DNA of 64,000 bases from CAYUQT01 sp964446835. GTDB lineage: Bacteria; Planctomycetota; Phycisphaerae; UBA1845; JAFGLZ01. The first letter of the stretch is position 1, and every line of letters starts with the position of its first letter. A program made the position numbers and the translations under genes. This document shows, one piece after another, positions 25,523-35,031 of this stretch. Below the pieces are notes generated by a model, which did not search any database, was not told where the DNA came from, and saw only the letters and a list, made by a program, of their open reading frames with translations. Where the stretch lies: positions 1-64,000 of the forward strand of contig CAYUQT010000022.1 in assembly GCA_964446835.1 (NCBI GenBank). Direction: 5' to 3'.

Positions 25523-27142
25523 ATGTACAGGAACAGGGTTGTCTGTCGTCATGTTGTTGCTTGCACTGTCTTGATGGGTACCGCCTCATTGGCCAGCACG
25601 ATCAGTGTGCCGACCGACTATGGCACACTGGTCGACGCCGTTGCCGCTGCCGCCGACAGGGATACCATCGTCATCGAGCCGAACGCAACGCCGTACACGG
25701 GAGCCGGATTTCGCTGGATCCTCGTCTCGAACAAACGTCTGACCATCAGAGGAGGCGGATCGACACCCGAGGAGACAACGATCAATCTGCAGTACTACGA
25801 TTCGTCGTCGTTCATTCGATTCGACTACGACCCGAACTTCTTGTGGGAACCCAACGATGCGGTGGTCGAGAACCTCACGGTCAGCTACGCCTGGTACACC
25901 GCCCTCGATTGTTCGCCTCCCATCCTGATCGTTCGAGACTGCAGGCTTATCGGCCACGGTGGCGGAGCTGTCAGGGGAGCTTACATGGTCGACAACTGCC
26001 TCATCCGTGGCAATGATGCCACCGATGGTGGTGGCGTGTTCATCTCCGATCCTCTGCCTGGATGCACGATCCAGAACAGCATCTTTGCATCGAACGGAGC
26101 GAGCGGCGATCCCGTCTACCCGGTCAGCGGAAACGGAGGGGCCATCCTGGTCGTTCCCGGTAGTAATGAGGCTCCCTCTGCGGTCACGATCACCAACTGT
26201 ACCTTCACCCGCAATGGAACCGATGGGTCTGGTGGTGCGATCATGACAGGAAACCTCCCTGTAACGGTTACCCACTGCAAATTCATCGGGAACCGCGCCG
26301 GCATTGGAGGGGCAGTCTGTTGTGATTACTTCGCCAATCCCGTATACGGTCCGGCTGTGTTTGATACCTGCCTGTTTGCTGGCAACATGGGCGTAATGGA
26401 CCCCGCGGTCCATGTCACGGCATTTACGATTGCCGCAAACTGCCTCCAGGTTCGACACTGCACGTTCCTCAGGAATCACGTGAAGGACATCCTGGACCCC
26501 AACGACGGTGACTACGGCGCGATCAACTCGAACATATCTCCACCCACGGTGACCTCCACGCTCTTTTGGGATAACTATGTAAACAAGGACATCAGATACT
26601 CCTCTTGGGTTGACGCGAACTACGTCGTCATTCAGGCGTGCCACTTCCGAACCGACGCCGACCCCCAGTTCCTGTTCGATAGTGTCACAGGCACCTGGAC
26701 CGCTGAGGGGGTCTATGATGCAAATACGGGACTCACGGTTCTGACGGATGCGAACGCCTCCTGGGCCGCCCTCCCGGGACTGGCCGTGGGAAAGACACTC
26801 ATCGTGCGAAACAACTACCCCACCACCGACGGTCACTTCCTGATCAAATCGGCCACGTCCAACACCCTTACCGTTTGGGGCAATGCAGCCTTTGGCTCGC
26901 TGACCGGCCAGCCCTACAGGGGATATGACTATCACATTACCCAGGGTTCGCCCTGCAGGGACGTGGCGCTGGCGGAAGCTTGGACCGACATCGATTTCCA
27001 GGCGGTCACCGATGGACTCCCGGACGTCGGGTGTGACGAATATGTGAGTTGTGGTGGCAGCGGATCCGGTGCGGCTGGCTTGCTCCTGCCGGTGCTGGCC
27101 ACCTTGACCCTTGTCTACCTCAAACGACATGGGTTGCACTGA
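25523..27142 (+). CDS. Secreted beta-helix protein with C-terminal anchor
   Basis: 539 aa, start supported by GGAAAGGAG. Signal peptide ending near SLAS. The body (about 30-460) has short repeating strands with Asn/Cys/Gly turns (VENLTVSYAWY, IVRDCRLIGHGGGAV, VDNCLIRGNDATDGGGVFI, ITNCTFTRNGTDGSGGAIM, VTHCKFIGNRAGIGGAVC), as in right-handed parallel beta-helix proteins of the polymorphic-outer-membrane or pectate-lyase type. The end (SCGGSGSGAAGLLLPVLATL, then basic YLKRHGLH) is a three-part sorting-like tail: Cys/Gly-rich motif, hydrophobic segment, basic end. Probably surface-displayed; no enzymatic residues can be named. Confidence 0.75.
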   Translation: MYRNRVVCRHVVACTVLMGTASLASTISVPTDYGTLVDAVAAAADRDTIVIEPNATPYTGAGFRWILVSNKRLTIRGGGSTPEETTINLQYYDSSSFIRFDYDPNFLWEPNDAVVENLTVSYAWYTALDCSPPILIVRDCRLIGHGGGAVRGAYMVDNCLIRGNDATDGGGVFISDPLPGCTIQNSIFASNGASGDPVYPVSGNGGAILVVPGSNEAPSAVTITNCTFTRNGTDGSGGAIMTGNLPVTVTHCKFIGNRAGIGGAVCCDYFANPVYGPAVFDTCLFAGNMGVMDPAVHVTAFTIAANCLQVRHCTFLRNHVKDILDPNDGDYGAINSNISPPTVTSTLFWDNYVNKDIRYSSWVDANYVVIQACHFRTDADPQFLFDSVTGTWTAEGVYDANTGLTVLTDANASWAALPGLAVGKTLIVRNNYPTTDGHFLIKSATSNTLTVWGNAAFGSLTGQPYRGYDYHITQGSPCRDVALAEAWTDIDFQAVTDGLPDVGCDEYVSCGGSGSGAAGLLLPVLATLTLVYLKRHGLH

Positions 27143-27496
27143 GCAACCGTTGGGTCCGTGAGCGGGGAGACCCGGCAGTCGGCATGCGGTTTCAACTGTC
27201 CGGTCCGGTTGCCTCTGGGTGCCACTGGCGACTCAGTCGCCCGTGGCACCCCATGTGTCGACTCGTCGGCATTTCCGAACGCCGTCTATGCAGATGGCCG
27301 CGGTTGTCACCTGCGGTTGAGCGTATGCCTTCTGTAGTCCGCCTCCATCCCTGAAATGCAGCTTCTGATTGCCGCTCCGTTCCCCCCTGCTCAAACCTCG
27401 CCTCTCCCCGGAAACGAATCGGAGTGACGGCCTCGCTTGCTTCGCGGGCCTGCTTGCCAACGCGATCCTCAAAAGGCGTTGCGCAGGCACGCCGAC
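27143..27496. other. Intergenic region between convergent genes
   Basis: About 350 bp between the beta-helix and glucosidase genes. It holds the long inverted repeat listed separately; otherwise nothing recognisable. Confidence 0.5.
27217..27251. repeat. Long near-perfect inverted repeat
   Basis: GGGTGCCAC and GTGGCACCC flank GGCGACT and AGTCGCC. Together they form a 35-base hairpin with one T/C mismatch and a very tight loop. No T run follows, so it is not a classic intrinsic terminator. It may end transcription of the convergent genes in another way, or be one copy of a dispersed palindromic (REP-like) element. Confidence 0.65.
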
Positions 27497-30220
27497 TCAG
27501 TACTCGGCCCTCTGTCGGATCAACTTAGCGACCAGTCCTGTCCACCCCGTCTGGTGGCTGGCGCCGATCCCGGCGCCGTTGTCGCCGTGGAAGTACTCAT
27601 AGAACAGGATCAGGTCTCGCCAATAGGGGTCATCCTGGAACATCGTCGTTCCACCGTAGACCGGCCGCTTGCCGTTTTTGTCTCGCTGGAAGATGCTGAT
27701 CAGCCGCTGCGTCAGCTCCATCGAGACATCCCATAGCGTCATCATGTTGCCGGATCCCACGGGACACTCGACCTTGAATCCGTTGCCCAGGAAGTGATCG
27801 AACTTCTGCAGCGACTCGATGATCAGGAAGTTGATCGGCATCCAGATGGGACCTCGCCAATTCGAGTTTCCGCCGAACATTGTCGTACGCGATTCGGCCG
27901 GTTCATACTCAATGGTGCAGTCCTGACCGTTGATGGAAAGTCGGTACGGATTCTGGTGACACTTGGACAGGGATCGGATGCCGTAGGGACTGAGGAACTC
28001 GTTTTCATCCAGCATGTACCGGAGGATCCTTCGGAGGTTCGCTTCGTCGACGATCGAGAGCAGGACCCTTCCCGTCTGGGCCTTGCTGACGCTCACATAC
28101 GGGTCACCGGGCATGGGAGGAGAGTTCCTCATGAACCAATCAAACTGCTCCCTCAGATCGGAGAAGCCTGCCGACGAGGCGAATCCGCTGTCGTCCGTCT
28201 GCCGCGCCTGTGCCAGGTCGATCTCCTCGACGGCAAACAGCGGCACCAGTCCGACGACCGACCGCACTTTCAGTGTCGTCGGGTTGCCGCCTATCTTCAG
28301 TATGTCATAGAAGAACCCGTCATTGGGATCCCACAGATTCTGGTTCCCGCCGATCAGCCTCATGGCCTGGGTGATCAGGAGGAAATGCTGCAGGAACTTG
28401 CCGGCCCAGTCGCGGTATATCGGGTCCATCTTGCCCAGTTCGACGGCGATGCGCAGCATGTTCAGGCAGAACATCGCCATCCATCCCGTTGCGTCCGCCT
28501 GGTCCAGTTGGCCGCCGGCGATGCCGAGGTTCGTACGGTCGATCAGGCTGATGTTGTCCAGTCCCAGGAAGCCGCCCTGGAAGATGTTCCGGCCTTCCGC
28601 ATCCTTCCTGTTGACCCACCAGGTGAAGTACAGCAGGAGCTTCTGAAACATTCGTTCCAAGAAGTCGACGTCCTGCCGCCCGTACATCTTCTGCTCGATC
28701 TTGTAGACGCGATACGCGGCCCACGCCTGTACGGGAGGGTTCACATCGTTGAACGACCACTCGTAGGCTGGAACCTGCCCGTTGGGATGCATGAGCCACT
28801 CGCGCAGCAGCAGATAGAGCTGCCGTTTGGCGAATCCCGGATCGATCATCGCCAAGGGAATCGTGTGGAAGGCCAGATCCCAGGCCGCGAACCAGTCGTA
28901 CTCCCACTTGTCGGGCATCGACAGGATGTCTCGGCAGTACAGGTGCCGCCACTGAGCATTCCGTCCGTCTGCCAGGAGCCTGCCCTCTGGCTTCTCGTTG
29001 GGTGGGTCCCCCTTCCACCACGTGTCCACCACGTAATGATAGAACTGCTTCGACCAGAGCATGCCCGCCAGTGCCTGTCGCTGGATGCTCCGCAAGTCTG
29101 CGTCGCGGTCTTCGTCCTGTGAGGCCTTGAATGGGCAGACGGTGTCATAGAACTCATCGGCTTCGGCAATTCGTTGGGAGAACAGTTGATCGAAGGCGGA
29201 GCCGAACGCGTCGGTTCGGTAGCCTTCATTGGACAGCCGAAGCCGAACCGTGGCCGACGCGCCGCTCCGCAGTTCCAGCTTGTACCAGGCCGCGGCCTTC
29301 GTCCCCTCCTTCGCTGGGTTGACGGCCGTCTCATCGCCCAGGATCAGACGCCGGTGGAACGCGTCCTTCACATAGGGTCCGGGGTTCTTTGTGGGCGGAA
29401 ACAGCCTCTCGAAGTTCGTCTCGTTGTTCGTGAACAGCACTTCCAGAGGCTTTTCGCAGTACAGCCACCGCTTCTTGAGGACGCCGTGATCGGCCTCGAC
29501 GATGGCGCCGCTGTCGTCAAGCCTGATCTGACGCAGCGAGGGCAGTTCGGTCTGTTCGCCCCACGACCATGTGTTGCGGAACCACAGTGTCGGCAGGACG
29601 TGCAGGGTGTGGCTGTCGGGCCCTCGATTCCTCGCCGTGATCCGAATGCAGATGTCCTCGGGTCCGCTCTTGGCGTATTCCACCTCCACGTCGAAATACC
29701 GGCTGTTCGCAAAGACCCCCGTGTCGATCAACTCATATTCCGATTCGCGGCTGTTGCGGTTCCGGTTCGTGTCGACCAGTTGGGCGTACGGAAACTTCGC
29801 CTGAGGATACTTGTACAGATACTTCATGTACGAGTGTGTGGGTGTGTTGTTCAGGTAGAAGTAGTATTCCTTAACGTCCTCCCCGTGATTGCCGGGATCG
29901 GTTCCCCCGGAGCCGGTCAGCCCGAACAATCGCTCTTTCAGGATGTCATCCTTGCCGTTCCAGAGCGTCAGCGCGAAGCACAGATGCTGATGGTGATCCG
30001 AGATACCCGCGATGCCGTCCTCGCCCCATCGGTACGCTCGCGAACGCGCGTGGTCGTGCGGAAAATAGGCCCATGCGGACCCATTGGCGCTGTAGTCTTC
30101 TCGCACCGTCGCCCATTGCCGCTCGCTGAGGTACGGTCCCCACACCCACCATTTCTCCTCTCCGCGATTCGAGGCCTCCACACGTTTCCCTTCGGCCGTC
30201 GTCAGTATCTCAGAACCCAT
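27497..30220 (-). CDS. GH63-like glucosidase
   Basis: 907 aa from the ATG at 30220, which follows GGAGG; no signal peptide, so cytoplasmic. N-terminal beta-sandwich (about 1-330) then an (alpha/alpha)6 domain. Typical GH63/MGH-type signatures are present: GPYLSERQWATVREDYS near the N-terminus, DKWEYDWFAAWDLAFHTIPL with a catalytic-type Asp, VPAYEWSFNDVNPPV, and NSNWRGPIWMPINFL near the C-terminus with the WRGPIW motif. It may act on trehalose-, glucosylglycerate- or mannosylglycerate-like compounds, or on alpha-glucosides; substrate not known. It starts 13 bp after the SIR2-like gene, with its ribosome site overlapping that gap, so the two are co-transcribed. Confidence 0.9.
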   Translation of the reverse strand: MGSEILTTAEGKRVEASNRGEEKWWVWGPYLSERQWATVREDYSANGSAWAYFPHDHARSRAYRWGEDGIAGISDHHQHLCFALTLWNGKDDILKERLFGLTGSGGTDPGNHGEDVKEYYFYLNNTPTHSYMKYLYKYPQAKFPYAQLVDTNRNRNSRESEYELIDTGVFANSRYFDVEVEYAKSGPEDICIRITARNRGPDSHTLHVLPTLWFRNTWSWGEQTELPSLRQIRLDDSGAIVEADHGVLKKRWLYCEKPLEVLFTNNETNFERLFPPTKNPGPYVKDAFHRRLILGDETAVNPAKEGTKAAAWYKLELRSGASATVRLRLSNEGYRTDAFGSAFDQLFSQRIAEADEFYDTVCPFKASQDEDRDADLRSIQRQALAGMLWSKQFYHYVVDTWWKGDPPNEKPEGRLLADGRNAQWRHLYCRDILSMPDKWEYDWFAAWDLAFHTIPLAMIDPGFAKRQLYLLLREWLMHPNGQVPAYEWSFNDVNPPVQAWAAYRVYKIEQKMYGRQDVDFLERMFQKLLLYFTWWVNRKDAEGRNIFQGGFLGLDNISLIDRTNLGIAGGQLDQADATGWMAMFCLNMLRIAVELGKMDPIYRDWAGKFLQHFLLITQAMRLIGGNQNLWDPNDGFFYDILKIGGNPTTLKVRSVVGLVPLFAVEEIDLAQARQTDDSGFASSAGFSDLREQFDWFMRNSPPMPGDPYVSVSKAQTGRVLLSIVDEANLRRILRYMLDENEFLSPYGIRSLSKCHQNPYRLSINGQDCTIEYEPAESRTTMFGGNSNWRGPIWMPINFLIIESLQKFDHFLGNGFKVECPVGSGNMMTLWDVSMELTQRLISIFQRDKNGKRPVYGGTTMFQDDPYWRDLILFYEYFHGDNGAGIGASHQTGWTGLVAKLIRQRAEY

Positions 30221-30233
30221 GAGGCCAACCTCC

Positions 30234-31448
30234 TCAGTATGCAAAGGGGGCTGTCTTGACGGTCCAGTTCTCCAGTCCGACAGGGTAGATCTTGACCTTT
30301 CCGAAGAGTCCGACATATCGCCTGTAGACTTCGTGCTTCAGCGGGTCTCCGGGGTCCTCCTTCGGACCGATGACGTGGACGTCGTCAGGCTTTATGTGGA
30401 CGCAGTTGTGTTTGAGAACGTAGATGAATTCGTGGTCTTCCTCGGGAAGGCTGTACCCGACGAAGTAGACTTCCCGGGCAGTTCGCAGCATCCGCTCTGC
30501 TTCGCTCCAGACACGGAGCAGGTGGAGATTCCGGTATTCCCTGAGATGAGAGGGCGTGATCAAGATGGGTTCGAGAATGCCGGTACATCCTGGTGTCATC
30601 CGGCAGGGCGTCTCATTGTCCAGGATATCACTGGCGGTGGGCCGAGGGTGCTTCCCTCTTGTGAGGGGCCAATGGTGGAGTACCTGCTCTCCCACCCATG
30701 AGATTGCGGCGGTGAGCCCATGGCAGCGAGGGCAGTAGAACCAGCTTTGAGATCCATGCATCTTGAGGAGCCAGCTCCTGTAGCCGGCCTTGTCGTAGCT
30801 CAGTTCCATTTCGGTGCCGTACCGGGGCATGATAGGGAGACCAGGCACAGGACGGGGTTTCTCATGTCTCAGGTACCTTTCGTTGAAGAACAACAAGGCG
30901 ACATCTGCGAGCGTATCGTAGTTCAAGGAGATCACATGAGGCTCGGTGTGCCTTCGTTTGCCTTCCTGCGGACCGTATAAGGACTTGAGAAACTGGAAGT
31001 AGTAATTCCCCTTTGGCTCAATGTGCTTCCTCACGAAACGGGGGTTGCCCGGCACGGCCTTGTAGATTGCCCAGTCAATGCCGCGACGAATCTCGCGTAG
31101 TTGGGTGAGGCTAAACTCCTTGCCGAAGGGTTCGTTTCTGGCGATGGCGGTGTCGACCAGGCTCAGGAGCTGTGTCAGGCCGGGGTACTCTTCCTTCCGC
31201 GGGACTGCTTCCGAATCGGGGATCTCGAACACCTTGGAGAGGAATCTGGCTGCCTCTCGGAACCCAACTCCAGGGCAGGGCTGTTCCCGTTCTGTGTCTT
31301 TGTCGCAGGCGATCTGTGACCCGGGACATCTGTGGGCGCTGAATGAGTACCAGAGCAGTTCGTCTGTGAGAAGGCCCCCGCAGGCCTTAGTAGCCCCAGC
31401 ACCGAAGATGACGACCGCATCCTTGTGGGGATGATCGTCGTTTGCCAT
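30234..31448 (-). CDS. SIR2-like NAD-dependent protein
   Basis: 404 aa from the ATG at 31448 (AAGGA eight bases upstream); a second ATG three codons earlier (31457) is possible. SIR2 fold signs: Rossmann loop VVIFGAGATKACGG near the N-terminus, the NAD-site ISLNYDTLAD (N176, D178), and the catalytic-type His in LLKMHGSQSW (H231). Cys residues after it (CPRC, and a later CRMTPGC) could bind zinc as in sirtuins. A later strand VYFVGYSLPEEDHEF matches the usual C-terminal Rossmann part. It could be an NAD glycohydrolase or a deacylase. Bacterial stand-alone SIR2 proteins often act in phage defence, but here the partner is a glucosidase. Confidence 0.8.
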   Translation of the reverse strand: MANDDHPHKDAVVIFGAGATKACGGLLTDELLWYSFSAHRCPGSQIACDKDTEREQPCPGVGFREAARFLSKVFEIPDSEAVPRKEEYPGLTQLLSLVDTAIARNEPFGKEFSLTQLREIRRGIDWAIYKAVPGNPRFVRKHIEPKGNYYFQFLKSLYGPQEGKRRHTEPHVISLNYDTLADVALLFFNERYLRHEKPRPVPGLPIMPRYGTEMELSYDKAGYRSWLLKMHGSQSWFYCPRCHGLTAAISWVGEQVLHHWPLTRGKHPRPTASDILDNETPCRMTPGCTGILEPILITPSHLREYRNLHLLRVWSEAERMLRTAREVYFVGYSLPEEDHEFIYVLKHNCVHIKPDDVHVIGPKEDPGDPLKHEVYRRYVGLFGKVKIYPVGLENWTVKTAPFAY

Positions 31449-31935
31449 CACAGTCATCCTTGTTTCCGCCTCCGACTCGCGTGTCGGGGCTTCGCGCGAG
31501 GCTGAGATGATGCGCCACACTCATACGCCGTCCCTGGCTCCCATGAACGAGGGCACTTTTGCCGGAAAGAAGGGCGCTCTTCCAGCGCGGCGATCCCATG
31601 ATCGTGGTCGATTGCGGAAACTGCTTTTTACGACGGGACCGACTGCCTCAGGTTGTCCTGACAAGAAGATGAGTGACCACCATAGTCTGTGCAGACCATT
31701 TGCTACCAAGTAGTGGAGTTATGGGTGCAAACGTCAGGGGTGGTTATCCAAGACCGTATGTCAGCTCCACTAACATAGAGCGTGATTTAGGCCATAGAGA
31801 TTAGTACTGATATTATACACCATAAAACCGGAGGCTGCCAGTATGCCAGCCGGAGGATATGATGAGCCGGGGACTCATCACGCCAGGTGTTGCCTGGACC
31901 ACGACTGCAACGGAGCCGGTCACCCCTGGAGTCGC
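31449..31935. other. Intergenic region
   Basis: About 490 bp between two minus-strand genes. The part 31690-31830 is A/T-rich and could carry the promoter of the SIR2-glucosidase operon. No small gene or clear terminator was seen. Confidence 0.4.
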
Positions 31936-33273
31936 TTAACGTGGCGCCTCGATCACCTTCAGATCGACGTCGGTGGTCTTGCACTTGTAGTCCACCTTCG
32001 CACCGTGGGGGTTGATCACGGTGATTCGCCCCCTGAGGTCTCGAATGCCCAGGTTGCTGTGGCTGTCCTCGACGGCCAGGGCAGGGCGGTCGAGGGCGTC
32101 GTAGACGTAGCAGTCCTCGAAGTCGATCCCACCGAGATTCCGCGTCAGCTTGGGTCTCATGAGCATCAGCAGAAGGCATTGGGCGGTCGGCCGGACCTTC
32201 TTGCGCGAGTCCGCCTTGGCGGCGCCTGTCTCGGTCCACTTGCAGTTGACGAATCGGACCCGGGCGGCGTTGACCGACTTGTCGTAGACGAAGATGCCCC
32301 CGCCATTGTTGTCCTCGATCGCACAATGGCGGAACTCGATGAGGCCGGCAGGCCCGTCGTCGGTCAGCGCGCCGACGCCTATTCCCGTGTCTTTGCCCTG
32401 GCGAATCAGGCAATTCTCAACGAGGATCGAGACCGGTCCGCTCTGTCGCTTGAGGTTCTTGAGGTACACCAGGATGCCCGCGCCCGAGTTGCCCTCCATG
32501 ATGCAGTTGCGGACGACGCAGTTGCTGAGCCGCTCGTTGGCGCCGTTCGGTTCGAAGTCGATCCCGGCCTTCGGACTGGTGCCGCTGGTGCCCGAGAGGG
32601 TGCAGTTCTCAATCAGGAGGTTCTTGGCGCCGATGATGCTGATGCCCTGGCGGTGGTGGTCGTGGCAGACCACGTCGCGAATCACCACGTCCTGGCAGTA
32701 GGGCTGTTTGGACGTGCAGCCGAGGTAGATACCGTCGCCGCCGCTGCTTTCCAATCGCAGGCCGAGGATCTGGACGCGGCTGCAGCCCATCAGATCGAGG
32801 CACATCCGCCATTCGGCCTTGGCATAGCCCAGGCCCTGGTAGTCCTTCTTCCTCATCTTCAGGGTAGCACCGTAGCCCCGAAGGGTCAGGTCGCAGAGGT
32901 CTCTGGCGACCATGAGCGAGTCCCCTTTGCCCTTGAACTCGCCCTTCTTGGCCGAGACGACGACACCGGGTTCAAAGATCAGTTCCAGATTGCTGCGGAG
33001 CCGGAGGGGGGTCACAACCCATTCGGCCCCGACATATGGCACGATGACGGTCTTGGCGCCGGAATCGATGGCACTCTGGATGGAACGAGTCGAGTCCTGG
33101 GCGTTGAATCCCCACCACACGGCGTTGGCGGTCGACCGTTTGCCCGAACGGACCTCATCGATGGCCTGTGGGCACGGGAGATTCGCGGGCACGGGCTCGG
33201 CCAGACCGACATTCGCCAGGAGCAGAACGGTCCAGGTCAGTGGCACGGAACGAACATCACGCAGCGACATCAT
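31936..33273 (-). CDS. Secreted right-handed beta-helix protein
   Basis: 445 aa from the ATG at 33273, preceded by AAAGGAG; the open frame continues upstream without coding character. Signal peptide (VPLTWTVLLLANVGLAEP). An N-terminal pectate-lyase-3-like part (STRSIQSAIDSGAKTVIVP, LRSNLELIFEPGVVV) precedes a series of beta-helix coils with Asn/Cys ladders (ILGLRLESSGGDGIYLG, IRDVVCHDHHRQGISIIG, LIENCTLSGTSGTSPKAGID, VRNCIMEGNSGAGI). This is the fold of polysaccharide lyases, polygalacturonases and alginate epimerases. Catalytic residues cannot be fixed by eye, so substrate is open. Periplasmic or extracellular. Confidence 0.8.
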   Translation of the reverse strand: MMSLRDVRSVPLTWTVLLLANVGLAEPVPANLPCPQAIDEVRSGKRSTANAVWWGFNAQDSTRSIQSAIDSGAKTVIVPYVGAEWVVTPLRLRSNLELIFEPGVVVSAKKGEFKGKGDSLMVARDLCDLTLRGYGATLKMRKKDYQGLGYAKAEWRMCLDLMGCSRVQILGLRLESSGGDGIYLGCTSKQPYCQDVVIRDVVCHDHHRQGISIIGAKNLLIENCTLSGTSGTSPKAGIDFEPNGANERLSNCVVRNCIMEGNSGAGILVYLKNLKRQSGPVSILVENCLIRQGKDTGIGVGALTDDGPAGLIEFRHCAIEDNNGGGIFVYDKSVNAARVRFVNCKWTETGAAKADSRKKVRPTAQCLLLMLMRPKLTRNLGGIDFEDCYVYDALDRPALAVEDSHSNLGIRDLRGRITVINPHGAKVDYKCKTTDVDLKVIEAPR

Positions 33274-33469
33274 GAAGCGTTTCTCCTTTCGCGGGGTTGT
33301 CCACATCGGCGCAGCATCTATGTCCTTACACAGCGGCGCAAGGATTCGCAAGGGCTCGGGGGGTGATCGGGGCAGCACGACGACCCGCTGCGCTCGTGCC
33401 ATTGCGGCGACGAGCGATTACACTCAACGCTCGTTGGACGCGTTTCGCTCGGGCACGAGGGATTCATCG

Positions 33470-35020
33470 ATGACAAACGGTTCATCGCCGACAGACCCGC
33501 TTGGAGCCACCTCCGAGGATCGCTGGTGGCGGTATCGCGCGGTTTGGATTCCGCTCGCGGTGGCCGTCCTGGCAGGGGTTCTGGCCTTGTACGGCGTCGG
33601 TCGAGCGATGCCTTGGGCCGACGAACTCCAGACGCTGGGATACTGTCTGGGACCCTGGCGCGATGGGTTATATCTGAGCACCCACAGCCAGAACATGCCC
33701 GTGGGCTACTGGCTGATCGCCAAGTGCTGCCTGACGGTCACCGGGCCCAGTTTCACGACCATGCGGGTGGTTTCGGGCGTGGCGTTCGTGGGTTTCGTGT
33801 TTCTCGCCAGCCGGATGATCCTCCGTTGGCTGCCGATCTCGTCGGGCCTGCCGACCGCAGTGCTGATTGCCCTCCATCCGGCCCTCGTCTGGCACGCGCG
33901 GGACGGTCGAGTGTACTCGATTCTTCTTCTGGCGGCGGCGGGCAGTACGGCGCTGCTGCTGGCCCGGCCGTTTCGGGGGCGGATGCTGCTATGGTCCGTC
34001 GTCTCCGCGGCGATGATCTACCTGCACCATCACGCCATATTCTATGTGGTCATTCAGTCGCTGATCATGATCGATCGCCGGATGACCGAACTCCGATGGC
34101 TGCCGCTCGTGGCACTGTTGGCACTGCCCGATCTCGTGTTCATCTACTGGGGCATGAAGTCGCCCAACGTGGCCAGCCAGATGTTCGGGGCGGGGCAGAC
34201 CTTCGGACCCAATCTGCTTCTGGCGCTCGATCGCCTGGGGGCAGGATCGCCCGAGTACGTCTACGGGCCGGTCTCGCCGACATGGCGGAAGCTCCTGGGT
34301 GTGGCCATGCTCGCAGTTCCGACTGTGATCCTCGTCTTCCGAGGCAACGGCGTCCTGGGGTGGATGGGGCTGTCCGTCCTGGGCCTCCTGATCGTTCCGG
34401 CATGGGTTCACGACGCCCTGGACGTCTTCTACGAGCCAAGGTTCATCATCCCCGCCGTGCCGTTGGCGGTGGCGTTTCTGATGGGCAGCCTCGCCAGGCT
34501 CTCATTGCGTCCGATCGGTTGGGCCGTGGCGCTGGCCCTGGCGGGGTTGTATGTGGTCACTGATCGGCAGGTGATGCATCCGCCGGTGCTGCCGTATCGC
34601 CCGTTACGGGCGGATATTCAGGAAGGGCTCACCCGTATGTCGGGGCGTATCGTGATGCATCCGGGGTATCTGGTAGGCTGCTGGCCGGTACCGCCCGACT
34701 TCGACAAGCAGGGCCGCGTCATTCTGTCGGACACGGGGGCCATGAAGGGTGTCGAACGGGGGATGGCTTCGGGCAATGCTACGCTCTATTCGCCCGAGAT
34801 GCCGTGGAGCCGTTTCCGCCGGGAGGTCGCCCGTGGCGAGCCGTTCACCCTGATCCAGGGCAATCCGATGCTCTATCCCCGTCCGAATGAGGACTTCTGT
34901 CGGCAGGACGTACCGTGGGCCACCGGCTATCGGCTCGAGCGATTGTGGCCCGACCATCCGTTCGTGGCGATCTGGCGGTTCGAGCCGGTTCCGACGTCGA
35001 GCCGCGGTGCTTCGAAATAA
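33470..35020 (+). CDS. GT-C-like (PMT/ArnT-type) membrane transferase
   Basis: 516 aa from the ATG at 33470; the ribosome site (GAGGGAT) is weak. About eleven membrane segments. After the first one the sequence reads RAMPWADELQTLGYC (D51-E52), the acidic pair at the start of loop 1 used by polyprenyl-phosphate-sugar transferases of the ArnT/PMT kind, and further on NMPVGYWLIAK matches the KPP-like part of that loop. The C-terminal 130 residues are soluble and periplasmic. It likely transfers a lipid-linked sugar onto an envelope acceptor. It is convergent with the binding-protein gene (11 bp apart). Confidence 0.8.
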   Translation: MTNGSSPTDPLGATSEDRWWRYRAVWIPLAVAVLAGVLALYGVGRAMPWADELQTLGYCLGPWRDGLYLSTHSQNMPVGYWLIAKCCLTVTGPSFTTMRVVSGVAFVGFVFLASRMILRWLPISSGLPTAVLIALHPALVWHARDGRVYSILLLAAAGSTALLLARPFRGRMLLWSVVSAAMIYLHHHAIFYVVIQSLIMIDRRMTELRWLPLVALLALPDLVFIYWGMKSPNVASQMFGAGQTFGPNLLLALDRLGAGSPEYVYGPVSPTWRKLLGVAMLAVPTVILVFRGNGVLGWMGLSVLGLLIVPAWVHDALDVFYEPRFIIPAVPLAVAFLMGSLARLSLRPIGWAVALALAGLYVVTDRQVMHPPVLPYRPLRADIQEGLTRMSGRIVMHPGYLVGCWPVPPDFDKQGRVILSDTGAMKGVERGMASGNATLYSPEMPWSRFRREVARGEPFTLIQGNPMLYPRPNEDFCRQDVPWATGYRLERLWPDHPFVAIWRFEPVPTSSRGASK

Positions 35021-35031
35021 GGGCTCGGTCC

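Noticed and set aside
27794..29122. Plus-strand frame inside the GH63-like gene
   Set aside because: Antisense to a well-conserved glucosidase; no domain.
30234..31448. Complete known SIR2-based anti-phage system
   Set aside because: No Argonaute, HerA, TIR or other known partner is adjacent; the only close partner is a glucosidase.
31843..33366. Plus-strand frame of about 500 codons opposite the beta-helix gene
   Set aside because: Antisense shadow. The minus-strand reading has a signal peptide, a ribosome site and beta-helix repeats.
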